From: Gemmatimonadota bacterium
GTDB taxonomy: Bacteria; Gemmatimonadota; Gemmatimonadetes; Gemmatimonadales; GWC2-71-9
Reading direction: 5' to 3'
Length of the DNA: 64,000 nt
Assembly (NCBI GenBank): GCA_016704275.1
Contig: JADJAK010000001.1
Location: 1 to 64,000, forward strand
In this document: positions 57,024 through 64,000 of the stretch, piece after piece
Position numbering within the stretch: the stretch's first letter is position 1
How the letters are laid out: each line of letters opens with the position of its first letter
Translations under genes and position numbers: made by a program
The notes under the pieces: model-generated
Told to the model about the DNA's origin: nothing
Databases searched by the model: none
What the model saw: only the letters and a program-made list of their open reading frames with translations

Positions 57024-59476
57024 CAGCCCGCCACCACAAACGACAGCATCCGCCCCGGCACCCAGATCACCTTCTTGATTTCGCCGGCGAGGTACTTCGC
57101 CACCGCCGGATCGGCCTCGGCGGCCGCGCGCACCGCCGCCTCGTCGGCACCGCGCGCGATCGTCACGCTGCCGCGCGTCTTGCCGTTCACCTGCACGGCG
57201 ACGGTGATGGTGTCTTCAATCGTCAGCGCCGGGTCGTAGTTCGGCCAGGTCGAGTCGAAGATCGTGGTCTTGTGGCCGAGGCGTTCCCAGCACTCTTCGG
57301 CGAAGTGCGGCGCGAACGGCGCGGTCATCTGCACCAATTCGCTCACCAGGGTGCGCTCGGCGCAGTTCTGGTCGCGAAGGACGTTCACCAGTTCCATCAG
57401 CGCCGCGATCGCGGTGTTGTAGCGAAGCTGCTCGATCTCCTCGGCCACGCGCTGCTTGACCTGGTGCCACTTGATCAGGACCTCGCGGCGAATCTCGGCG
57501 TCCTTGCAGTCCGGATCGGTCGCCAGCGTGACCAGGTCCCAGACCTTGTCGAGGAAACGGCGCGGCCCCGAGATGCCGGCGTCGCGGAAGTCGCCGCCTT
57601 CCTGGAAGGGGCCGAGGAACATCAGGTAGGTACGGAAGGTGTCCGCACCCCACTTGTCGATGTACTGGTCGGGGACGACGACGTTGCCCCGTGACTTCGA
57701 CATCTTGGCGCCGTCCTTCACGATCAGGCCGTGCGCGCGGAACTTCCGGAACGGCTCCTCGAAGTCGAGCATTCCGGCGTCGTGCAGCACCATGGTGATG
57801 AAGCGCGAGTAGAGCAGGTGGAGCACGGCATGCTCGTTCCCGCCGATGTAGCTCGCGACCGGCAACCACTTCTTCGTGCGCTCCAGGTCGAACGGCCGAT
57901 CGGTCAGCTCGCTGCTCGGGTAGCGCAGGAAATACCACGCCGAGTCGAGGAAGGTGTCGGAGACGTCCGTCTCCCGTCGCCCCTGCTTGCCGCAGGTGGG
58001 GCAGGGGACGAAGTACCACTCGGCATGGCGCGCCAGCGGCGACACCCCCGAGTCATCGGGACGGAAGTCGTCGATCGCCGGCAACACCACCGGCAGGTCG
58101 GCCTCGGGCACCGGCACCGGGCCGCAGTCGTCGCAGTAGATGATCGGGATCGGCGGGCCCCAATACCGCTGGCGCGAGATGCACCAATCGTAGAGGCGAT
58201 ACTGCACCGTCTCCTTCCCACTGCCGCGCGACGCGAGCCACGAGGTGATCGCCGCCTTGGTGTCCATCGGCGTGCGCCCGTCGAACTCGCGCGAATTCAC
58301 CATCCGGCTGTCGGCATCAACGCCGGTATACGCGGCCTCGAGCGGCGTCCCGGCATCGTCGCCAGGGCCGGCGATGACGCGGACAATCGGCAGCGCGAAC
58401 TTGGTGGCGAACGCAAAGTCGCGCTCGTCGTGCCCGGGGACCGCCATGATGGCGCCCGTGCCGTAGTCCATCAACACGTAGTCGGCGATCCACACCTGGA
58501 CCTGCGCGCCGGTCGCCGGGTTCAGCGCAGTGCTGCCGGTGAAGACCCCGGTCTTCTCCTTGTCGCCGACCTTCCGCGTCACCACATCCTGCGCCGCCGC
58601 CTGGGCCCGATACGCCTCGACCGCGCCGCGCTGCGCGTCGGTGGTGAGTGCGTCGACCAACGGATGCTCGGGAGCGAGCACGAGGAAGGTCGCACCGAAG
58701 AGCGTGTCGGGGCGCGTGGTGTAGACGGTGATCCCCGAGCTCGACGGATCGCTGGCGCGGAAGGTGACCTCGGCGCCGTGCGAGCGGCCGAGCCAGTTCT
58801 TCTGCGCCATGACCGTGGTGTCCGACCAATCCATCTTGGTCGGATCATCGAGGTTGTTCAGCAACCGCTCGGCGTAGTCGGTGATCCGGAAGTACCACTG
58901 TTCCAGGACGCGCTGTTCCACGATGGTGCCGCAACGCTCGCAGGCCCCGGCAATCACCTGCTCGTTGGAGAGCACCGTCTTGCAGCTCGGGCACCAGTTG
59001 ACCGCGCCGTTCTTCTTGTAGGCGAGCCCCTGCTTGTAGAGCTGCAGGAAGACCCACTGGGTCCACTTGTAGTAGGACGGCTCGGTGGTCGACAGGACGT
59101 TCCGCCACGGGAACATCCCCCCCATCCGCGTCAGCTGGCGGGTGAAGTTGGCGATGTTGCGCGGAATCAACTCGGCCGGGTGCACCCCAACCTTGATGGC
59201 GAAGTTCTCGGAATGGATCCCGAAGGCGTCGAAGCCGATCGGCTCGAACACCTGGTAGCCCTGCATCCGCTTGAACCGGCCGAAGACATCGGCGCCCGTG
59301 AACGCGAAGAGATTCCCCACGTGCAGCCCTTCGGCCGACGGATAGGGGAACATCATCAGATTGTAGAAGGGCCGCTCGGCGCGGTCGAGATCCGGCTCAT
59401 TGGTGCGCTCAGCCGCCCACCGCTCACGCCACTTGGTCTCGATCGCTTCGGGCAGGTACTTGTCGGGCTCGGACAT
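57023..59476 (-). CDS. leuS: leucyl-tRNA synthetase
   Basis: 817 residues, a full-length LeuRS. Class I signature as HVGN within FPYPSAEGLHVGN (residues ~45-55), the editing CP1 domain with zinc Cys motifs (NWCPSCKTVL; ACERCGTIVEQ), KMSKS loop as GAKMSKSRGN, and a C-terminal anticodon-binding domain. It charges tRNA-Leu with leucine in the cytosol. Start at ATG 59476 without an obvious strong SD. No sign of damage; a good housekeeping reference gene for the phylogeny of this window. Confidence 0.96.
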   Translation of the reverse strand: MSEPDKYLPEAIETKWRERWAAERTNEPDLDRAERPFYNLMMFPYPSAEGLHVGNLFAFTGADVFGRFKRMQGYQVFEPIGFDAFGIHSENFAIKVGVHPAELIPRNIANFTRQLTRMGGMFPWRNVLSTTEPSYYKWTQWVFLQLYKQGLAYKKNGAVNWCPSCKTVLSNEQVIAGACERCGTIVEQRVLEQWYFRITDYAERLLNNLDDPTKMDWSDTTVMAQKNWLGRSHGAEVTFRASDPSSSGITVYTTRPDTLFGATFLVLAPEHPLVDALTTDAQRGAVEAYRAQAAAQDVVTRKVGDKEKTGVFTGSTALNPATGAQVQVWIADYVLMDYGTGAIMAVPGHDERDFAFATKFALPIVRVIAGPGDDAGTPLEAAYTGVDADSRMVNSREFDGRTPMDTKAAITSWLASRGSGKETVQYRLYDWCISRQRYWGPPIPIIYCDDCGPVPVPEADLPVVLPAIDDFRPDDSGVSPLARHAEWYFVPCPTCGKQGRRETDVSDTFLDSAWYFLRYPSSELTDRPFDLERTKKWLPVASYIGGNEHAVLHLLYSRFITMVLHDAGMLDFEEPFRKFRAHGLIVKDGAKMSKSRGNVVVPDQYIDKWGADTFRTYLMFLGPFQEGGDFRDAGISGPRRFLDKVWDLVTLATDPDCKDAEIRREVLIKWHQVKQRVAEEIEQLRYNTAIAALMELVNVLRDQNCAERTLVSELVQMTAPFAPHFAEECWERLGHKTTIFDSTWPNYDPALTIEDTITVAVQVNGKTRGSVTIARGADEAAVRAAAEADPAVAKYLAGEIKKVIWVPGRMLSFVVAG

Positions 59477-59535
59477 CCTGGGACTTTCCGGGGTTCAGGT
59501 AGAGCCCGGAAAGCTAATGGTGGGGGGGGGAGGGG

Positions 59536-59575
59536 GGTAAACGGTGGACGGGGCCGGTGAGGGGTGAGGGGGCGT
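59536..59575. repeat. heptanucleotide tract (GGTAAAC / GTGAGGG units), left flank
   Basis: GGTAAAC, GGTGGAC, then GTGAGGG repeats directly before the palindromic element at 59576. The matching CCTCACC and GTTCACC tract lies to the right, at 59701-59766. Confidence 0.75.
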
Positions 59576-59692
59576 TGTCATCCTGAGCGAAGTCCGCGAA
59601 GCGGACGAAGTCGAAGGACCTCTCCCCGCGCGCACCGGAAAGAGGTCCTTCGACTCCGCGACGGGTTCCCCGTCGCTTCGCTCAGGATGACA
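59576..59692. repeat. palindromic TGTCATCCTGAGCG-family element, 117 bp
   Basis: TGTCATCCTGAGCGAAG ... GCTTCGCTCAGGATGACA with AGTCGAAGGACCTCT / AGAGGTCCTTCGACT inner arms. It is nested between two inverted heptamer tracts, upstream of leuS. Confidence 0.85.
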
Positions 59693-59700
59693 ACGTCCAG

Positions 59701-59766
59701 CCACCCCTCACCGCTCACCCAGCGCGGCTGGAGGCCGCGCCCCGTTCACCGTTCACCGTTCACCCG
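59701..59766. repeat. heptanucleotide tract (CACCCCT and GTTCACC units), right flank
   Basis: CACCCCT, CACCGCT, CACCCAG, then, after a short GC-rich stretch, GTTCACC, GTTCACC, GTTCACC. GTTCACC units occur also at 3865-3960, and its reverse complement GGTGAAC at 1618. Confidence 0.75.
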
Positions 59767-59772
59767 CTGTTT

Positions 59773-60582
59773 TCAGCCGTTCGGCCGCCGCTGCGCCGTC
59801 CGGTTGCCGAGGTTCAGTGTGAACGCCTCGCCATTGACCGTGGCCGTCGGCGTCGCGGTGCCGTTGAAGGTGATGATCACGGTGCGAGTGACCGGCGTGC
59901 CGCCCTCGGGGGTCACGGTGATCACCCGCGTCACGGTGCCCGACGTCGGCCACGGGGCAACGCCCTCGGCGCGCACCGGCACGACGACGTCGACGAAGGT
60001 CGCCGTCTCCGCCATGTCGTACGAGCGGTTGTTGCCGGCCTCATTGATCCGCGACCGCGAGGCGGCGCCCGTCGCCGTGCCGTTGGTGGTGCGGCTGGTC
60101 TCGGTGCCGAGGAGGCCGGTGTGGACGAAGTTGCGGGTGCGGCTGATGGTCGCGGTCCAGGGGCCGCGGGTCACGTCACCCTGCAGCGTGGCGGCGACTT
60201 CGATCTTGGCCGTGAGCAGCGCGTCGTAGGCCTGCTGCACCGCATTCTGGCCGTCGTAGAAGGCCACCGTCCGCGTGATGGTCAGGCCGTTGGCGCTGTT
60301 CGGGGGGCAGGAGAAGCGCCCGCCGCCGAAGCCGCAGCCCGTGACGTTGCCCGGACCGATCGGCGGAGTCATCCCGTCCAACAGGTTCACGGTGAAGTTG
60401 CCATTCAAGCCGTTGAGCCCGGCCATGACGTCGACGTCCTCCGCCGTCGCGTCGGCCGAGACCGTGGCGACGTCACTGGAGATGCGCGAGGCGAGGATCC
60501 CGGTGTCGTCCGTGCCGGTCGGGGAATCACTGCAGGCGGCCAGGGCCAGGAGGGCGGTGCAGGCAAAGAGCGTGGAGCGCAT
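59773..60582 (-). CDS. lipoprotein of unknown function
   Basis: 269 residues from the ATG at 60582 (AAGGA 8 bp upstream). Lipobox LALAACSDS. The mature chain begins with a Thr/Asp-rich linker (PTGTDDTGILASRISSDVATV) and continues with beta strands (GLTITRTVAFYDGQNAVQQAYDALLTAKIEVAATLQG; RVITVTPEGGTPVTRTVIITFNGTATPTATVNGEAF). No known family was recognised. Confidence 0.7.
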   Translation of the reverse strand: MRSTLFACTALLALAACSDSPTGTDDTGILASRISSDVATVSADATAEDVDVMAGLNGLNGNFTVNLLDGMTPPIGPGNVTGCGFGGGRFSCPPNSANGLTITRTVAFYDGQNAVQQAYDALLTAKIEVAATLQGDVTRGPWTATISRTRNFVHTGLLGTETSRTTNGTATGAASRSRINEAGNNRSYDMAETATFVDVVVPVRAEGVAPWPTSGTVTRVITVTPEGGTPVTRTVIITFNGTATPTATVNGEAFTLNLGNRTAQRRPNG

Positions 60583-60676
60583 GGCGGTCATCCTTGTTGA
60601 GGCTGTGAAAGCTGTGACGTTCCAAGTATCGGGGGTCACACCGGATGACGGAGGGGAACGTGGGGTGTTAACTGCC

Positions 60677-61879
60677 TCATCGCAGCGGGACTCGGACGAC
60701 CCGGATCGGGTCGAGTATCTCCCCAGGACGGACGGTCCCGTCCGGCAGAAAGCGCCGGGACTGGGTGTTCACGATGTACAGGAGCGACATGCCATCCAGG
60801 GCCGCAGTGGTCATCCCCGCAAACTGCGGATGATAGCGTTCTATCAACTCGGCGCTGGTGATCTTCGCCCCGCTCTGGTCGAGCCTCAGCCGGACCACTC
60901 TCCCTGGGTGGAGGCCATTCTGGATCCCCACCAATCCCCCGTCATACCAATACAATCCATCGAAGGAGGCGGTGACGACTGGCACGGCGCTGGTGAGCGG
61001 CCGGACCCGACCGTCGCCTGTGCTCACGACCTGGATGTCGTGCCAGCTCCCGACGTACAGCTGGCGCCCGGTCGGGTCGACCGCGATCCCATTTGCCTCT
61101 GGCACGGACCCTGGTGCCGTGAACCGGCGCAGCGATCGGTCGCTGGAGGGGATCACCCACACGGCTCCCTCGGTCGTGTTGGTGGCGAACACATCGCCGT
61201 TCGGGGCAACGACCAGATCATTGAACGCCCCCGTCACCGGGCCGTGGACTGCCAGAAGGCGTCCGGACACGATGTCATACTGATGAATCGAGCCGCCATG
61301 AACGGTGGGGTCACCAAGGGCTTTGGGGTCGTCTACGGTGGCCCAGAGATGCCGGCGGCCCGAATCCACGCGAATCCCGACCACGACTCGCGCCGAAGCA
61401 TCTGGCGGAATCCGCATGAAATCGCTCGCCGCGCCGAGCGAGTCGACGCGCACGATCTTGCCCTTGAAGGAGCCGACGAAGGTGGCACGGCTTATCGGGT
61501 CGAAGGCGATCCCTTCGGGGTGCAGGTCGCGTTCAGGGATTTCGAACGCGAGGGCGCTCCGTACCAGCGGTGGCTGCGCCGCGCGAATGCGCGTCACAAT
61601 CTCCTCGTACCGCGCGTCGCCGTGCAGTGACCAGAAGCCGCGATAGAAGCTCGGATCGAGATCGCCCGGAGCACGACTCACGGCGTCGAGGTAGCGCAAG
61701 GCGCCGTCTGCCCGTCCCTCACTCGCCTCAAGCGCTGCAAGCCGGAAGAGAACAACCGCATCATTGGGGCGCTCGCGCAGCCTCGCTTCCAAGTCGCCAC
61801 GCGACGGCGACTGCGCGGCAACCCGCTGTGCTGGGCAGCACAGCGACACGAGCAATGCGATGGGGAGGAGGGAGCGCAC
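60677..61879 (-). CDS. exported SMP-30/gluconolactonase-like beta-propeller with helical N-terminus
   Basis: 400 residues from the GTG at 61879 (AGGAG 5 bp upstream). Signal peptide (LLPIALLVSLCCPAQRVAAQ), then a TPR-like helical pair (RPNDAVVLFRLAALEASEGRADGALRYLDAV, residues ~35-70), then an SMP-30-type propeller (LHPEGIAFDPISRATFVGSFKGKIVRVD; NGIAVDPTGRQLYVGSWHDIQVV; FNDLVVAPNGDVFATNTTEG). These resemble sugar-lactone hydrolase folds, but the metal-binding Glu/Asn/Asp set was not verified. May have a role in lactone chemistry or as a binding protein. Confidence 0.73.
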   Translation of the reverse strand: MRSLLPIALLVSLCCPAQRVAAQSPSRGDLEARLRERPNDAVVLFRLAALEASEGRADGALRYLDAVSRAPGDLDPSFYRGFWSLHGDARYEEIVTRIRAAQPPLVRSALAFEIPERDLHPEGIAFDPISRATFVGSFKGKIVRVDSLGAASDFMRIPPDASARVVVGIRVDSGRRHLWATVDDPKALGDPTVHGGSIHQYDIVSGRLLAVHGPVTGAFNDLVVAPNGDVFATNTTEGAVWVIPSSDRSLRRFTAPGSVPEANGIAVDPTGRQLYVGSWHDIQVVSTGDGRVRPLTSAVPVVTASFDGLYWYDGGLVGIQNGLHPGRVVRLRLDQSGAKITSAELIERYHPQFAGMTTAALDGMSLLYIVNTQSRRFLPDGTVRPGEILDPIRVVRVPLR

Positions 61880-61995
61880 GACGACTCCTGGACAGAAGAA
61901 TCCTACCGACGGAGTCAAGGTACCAGTGCGCGCGCGTGCCGACTCCACTCGCGTGGCATCCTTACGACGCCCTGACGTCTCCGGGCGCGTCTGCC

Positions 61996-62604
61996 TCAGC
62001 GGACCAATGTTGCCGGGTGCGCGTCGGTCTGGGATCCGCCACCAGTGACGCCGCCGGACACGATGAAGCTCATCACGTCGGAGGAGTCGCCTTCGATCGT
62101 CACGACCCGATCGGCAGGGACGAGGACGAGGTTGCCCGCGATGTTATAGGACTGCGGGAGGTAAACGGCCACGTGGCCGGGCAAGCCCAGCCGCGCCACG
62201 TCGTCGGCGGTGACGAAGCCGAGGAACCAGAGGTCGAGCTTCGGGTCGGGTTGGACCCGCACCGCCTTGTTGAAGCGACGCTTGTTGCCGACAAAGGCGC
62301 CCATCAGGTCCTTCGCCGCGGAGTAGAGCAGGCGGAAGAGCGGTAGCCGCTCGAAAAGCTGGTCGAGGGTCGCGAGCGCGGCGCGGGTGACGACGTTGGT
62401 CGCCAGAGCACCGATGATGGTGATCATCGCCATCACCACCAGCAGCCCGACACCAGGAATGGCGAGGCCGAGCCAGCCATCGACCCACGATACCGCCTGC
62501 CAGGCCACATAGACCGTCAGCACCACCGGCAGGGTGATCGCCACGCCGCGCACAAAGTTGCGCGCGACAAAGCGAAGCATGGGCTTGATACCTTCACTGT
62601 CCAT
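61996..62604 (-). CDS. DUF502 family membrane protein
   Basis: 202 residues; two membrane helices near the N-terminus (GVAITLPVVLTVYVAWQAVSWV; VGLLVVMAMITIIGALATNVV) and a C-terminal domain (LWFLGFVTADDVARLGLPGHVAVYLPQSYNIAGNLVLVPADRVVTIEGDSSDVMSFIVSGG). This order is typical of DUF502 inner-membrane proteins, function unknown. Start at ATG 62604 or ATG 62580 (MLRFVARNF); the former is used. Confidence 0.84.
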   Translation of the reverse strand: MDSEGIKPMLRFVARNFVRGVAITLPVVLTVYVAWQAVSWVDGWLGLAIPGVGLLVVMAMITIIGALATNVVTRAALATLDQLFERLPLFRLLYSAAKDLMGAFVGNKRRFNKAVRVQPDPKLDLWFLGFVTADDVARLGLPGHVAVYLPQSYNIAGNLVLVPADRVVTIEGDSSDVMSFIVSGGVTGGGSQTDAHPATLVR

Positions 62605-62607
62605 GGG

Positions 62608-63678
62608 TCAGAGCCTCGGCTCGAGAACGGCAAGGAGGGCGTCAAGCTCCGCGAGGGTGCGGTCGCCCATGTGTCCGATGCGGATGACGGTGTCGCGCTC
62701 CTCGCCCTTCCCGGTGGCGATTTGCCAGCCCAGCCCATCCAGGGTGCGGACCAGGTCGTCGGCGCTCCTTCCCTGGCGGAGGCGGAGCGCGGAGACGGTG
62801 TCGGCGCGTCGTCCGGGTGGGGCCATGAAGTGGCAGCGACCATGGCCGGCCACCCACTCCTCGACGCGCGCACGCATCGCCTGATGGCGCCCGTATCGTG
62901 CCGCGAGACCTTCGACGGCGATACGCGCCAGCTGCGCATCCAGTGCGTGGACGACCGGCAGCGACGGCGTCTGGGGAAAGCGCCCGGCCACCGCGTCCGC
63001 ATGCAACGACACCGGATCAAGATAGAGGCCGCGTCCCTCCACGGCGTCGGCGCGTCGCAGGAAGCGCTCCGAGGCCACCGCGAAGGCCACACCGGTCGGG
63101 ACGCCGAGGGCCTTCTGGGTGGTGCCGAGGAAGAAGTCGGCGCCCCAGCGGTCGGGATCGACCACCATGCCGCCCACCGACGAGACGCCGTCGACGATGG
63201 TGACGATGTTGCCGAGCGTCCGCAACAGTCGCAGCAGCTCGCTGACCGGCTGCACCACACCGGTCGACGTCTCCACGTGGACGAGCGACACGGCGTCGAC
63301 CGGCGGCCCGTCGAGTGCGAGGGCAAGGAGTTCCGGCTCGAGCGCCTCGCCATGGGGCACATGCAGCCTGATCACCTCTTTGTCACAGCGCTCCGCGATC
63401 CGCGCGAAGCGCTCCGAGAAGTGGCCGGTGATGACGCAGAGGATCCGCTCCTCGACTCCGGCGCGGATGGCGGCTTCCATCATCGCGGTCGCCGAGCCGG
63501 TCACCGTCATCACCGGCCGCCGGCTCTGCAGGATGTCGCCAAGCCCGTGCTGCACGCGCGCCAGCATCGCCTCGGCGGCCGCCGAACGGTGCCCGATCGC
63601 GGGGTGCACCATCGCCTGCGCGACGTCCGGATGGACCTCGACCGGTCCGGGTAGGAAGAAGCGCCCGGTGGTGGTCAC
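62608..63678 (-). CDS. class V aminotransferase (alanine-glyoxylate / serine type)
   Basis: 356 residues from the GTG at 63678, overlapping the upstream stop (GTGA). FFLPGPVEVHPDVAQAMVHPAIGHRS, VTGSATAMMEAAI, VDGVSSVGGMVVDPDRWGADFFLGTTQKALGVP are hallmarks of PLP fold type I class V; the Lys in TTQKALG is the PLP-binding residue. Family members transfer amino groups between serine or alanine and glyoxylate, or act on phosphoserine. The exact substrate is undetermined. Confidence 0.87.
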   Translation of the reverse strand: MTTTGRFFLPGPVEVHPDVAQAMVHPAIGHRSAAAEAMLARVQHGLGDILQSRRPVMTVTGSATAMMEAAIRAGVEERILCVITGHFSERFARIAERCDKEVIRLHVPHGEALEPELLALALDGPPVDAVSLVHVETSTGVVQPVSELLRLLRTLGNIVTIVDGVSSVGGMVVDPDRWGADFFLGTTQKALGVPTGVAFAVASERFLRRADAVEGRGLYLDPVSLHADAVAGRFPQTPSLPVVHALDAQLARIAVEGLAARYGRHQAMRARVEEWVAGHGRCHFMAPPGRRADTVSALRLRQGRSADDLVRTLDGLGWQIATGKGEERDTVIRIGHMGDRTLAELDALLAVLEPRL

Positions 63679-64000
63679 GCCAGCAGTTGCTCGCAGGTCA
63701 TGACCTGGATGCCGCGGGTCGCCCATTCCGACAGCAACGCGCGACCGTGCCCCGCATCCAGCGCCGCGACGGCGTCCCTCACCACGATCAGGTCGGCATC
63801 GGGGGCGAGTCGTCGGAGTCCATCGACGGCCGCGACGACGCAGACGTCCGTCGCCACGCCGTACACCACGATGCGAGTCGGCGCCAACGCGGCGAGCACC
63901 GTCGCGGCGTTCGGATTCCAGCGGAAGACATCGGTGCCCGGCTTGAGGATCAGGATGTCGCCCTCGTGCGCGCGGACTGCCGCCGCCAGCGCGTCGGCGT
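63675..64000 (-). CDS. isochorismatase-family hydrolase (nicotinamidase-like), 5' end cut by window edge
   Basis: The last ~108 residues are visible. The catalytic Cys is in VVYGVATDVCVVAAVDGL, preceded by ILILKPGTDVFRWNPNAATVLAALAPTRI, typical of the isochorismatase/nicotinamidase fold. The start lies beyond 64000. It probably deamidates nicotinamide or hydrolyses a related amide. The stop overlaps the aminotransferase start (GTGA), so the two are one transcript. Confidence 0.82.
   Translation of the reverse strand, partial: ADALAAAVRAHEGDILILKPGTDVFRWNPNAATVLAALAPTRIVVYGVATDVCVVAAVDGLRRLAPDADLIVVRDAVAALDAGHGRALLSEWATRGIQVMTCEQLLA

Noticed and set aside
1..64000. Mobile element, prophage or biosynthetic gene cluster
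   Set aside because: No transposase, integrase, phage structural gene, or PKS/NRPS gene was found on either strand; fabH stands alone.

Overview
This 64 kb window is a dense, high-GC bacterial chromosome segment with about 70 genes. Many gene pairs overlap by ATGA, GTGA or TGATG. The gene set points to an uncultured member of Gemmatimonadota or a close FCB-group relative: many secreted six-bladed beta-propellers with a G-x-GPGEF motif, many N-terminal signals or lipoboxes, and TAnnTTTG-like promoter boxes. This placement is inference. There is no prophage, transposase, CRISPR array, tRNA or rRNA.

Layout. 0-10 kb: a truncated beta-propeller, a Nudix hydrolase, an S41-like protease, an alpha-L-fucosidase (GH29) facing a sialidase (GH33), an acetyltransferase, a CYTH + HD (ppGpp hydrolase-like) pair and a sulfide:quinone oxidoreductase followed by a tiny gene. 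10-14 kb: a VIT/VWA protein, sigma factor and anti-sigma factor in one overlapping operon. 14-36 kb: accessory genes, including a lipoprotein, CsbD, small membrane proteins, 2H phosphoesterase, DinB, five more beta-propellers, a TonB-domain protein, a GWxTD-like protein, a MerR regulator facing a DUF2938/DUF2798/DUF2306 membrane operon, an AlkD-like protein and a membrane-anchored MutS-type ATPase. 36-39 kb: FabH, small membrane proteins and YggX.

39-48 kb holds a ten-gene catabolic operon read as non-phosphorylating L-fucose oxidation: FucP-type permease, mutarotase, sugar dehydrogenase (SDR), fuconolactonase, a UxaA-type dehydratase, a second SDR and an FAH-family hydrolase. The expected products are pyruvate and L-lactate, and LutABC would oxidise the lactate. 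Four consecutive genes in its middle carry many 1-bp indels. 48-64 kb: a beta-barrel protein, PAP2 phosphatase, DUF983, TetR, a second sigma/anti-sigma/PDZ operon, ferritin, SRPBCC protein, Ig-like lipoprotein, CsaA, LeuRS, a lipoprotein, an SMP-30-like propeller, DUF502, a class V aminotransferase and a truncated isochorismatase.

The most unusual content is between genes. There are degenerate 7-bp tandem repeats at nine or more gene ends, each with its own heptamer, some flanking a 110-118 bp palindromic element. There are two families of palindromes whose ends often form the stop codon of the neighbouring gene. A promoter-like motif, GTGGCGCC(C/T) then exactly 19 nt then TAGCTT, sits upstream of six transcription units. 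Several genes appear to be leaderless.
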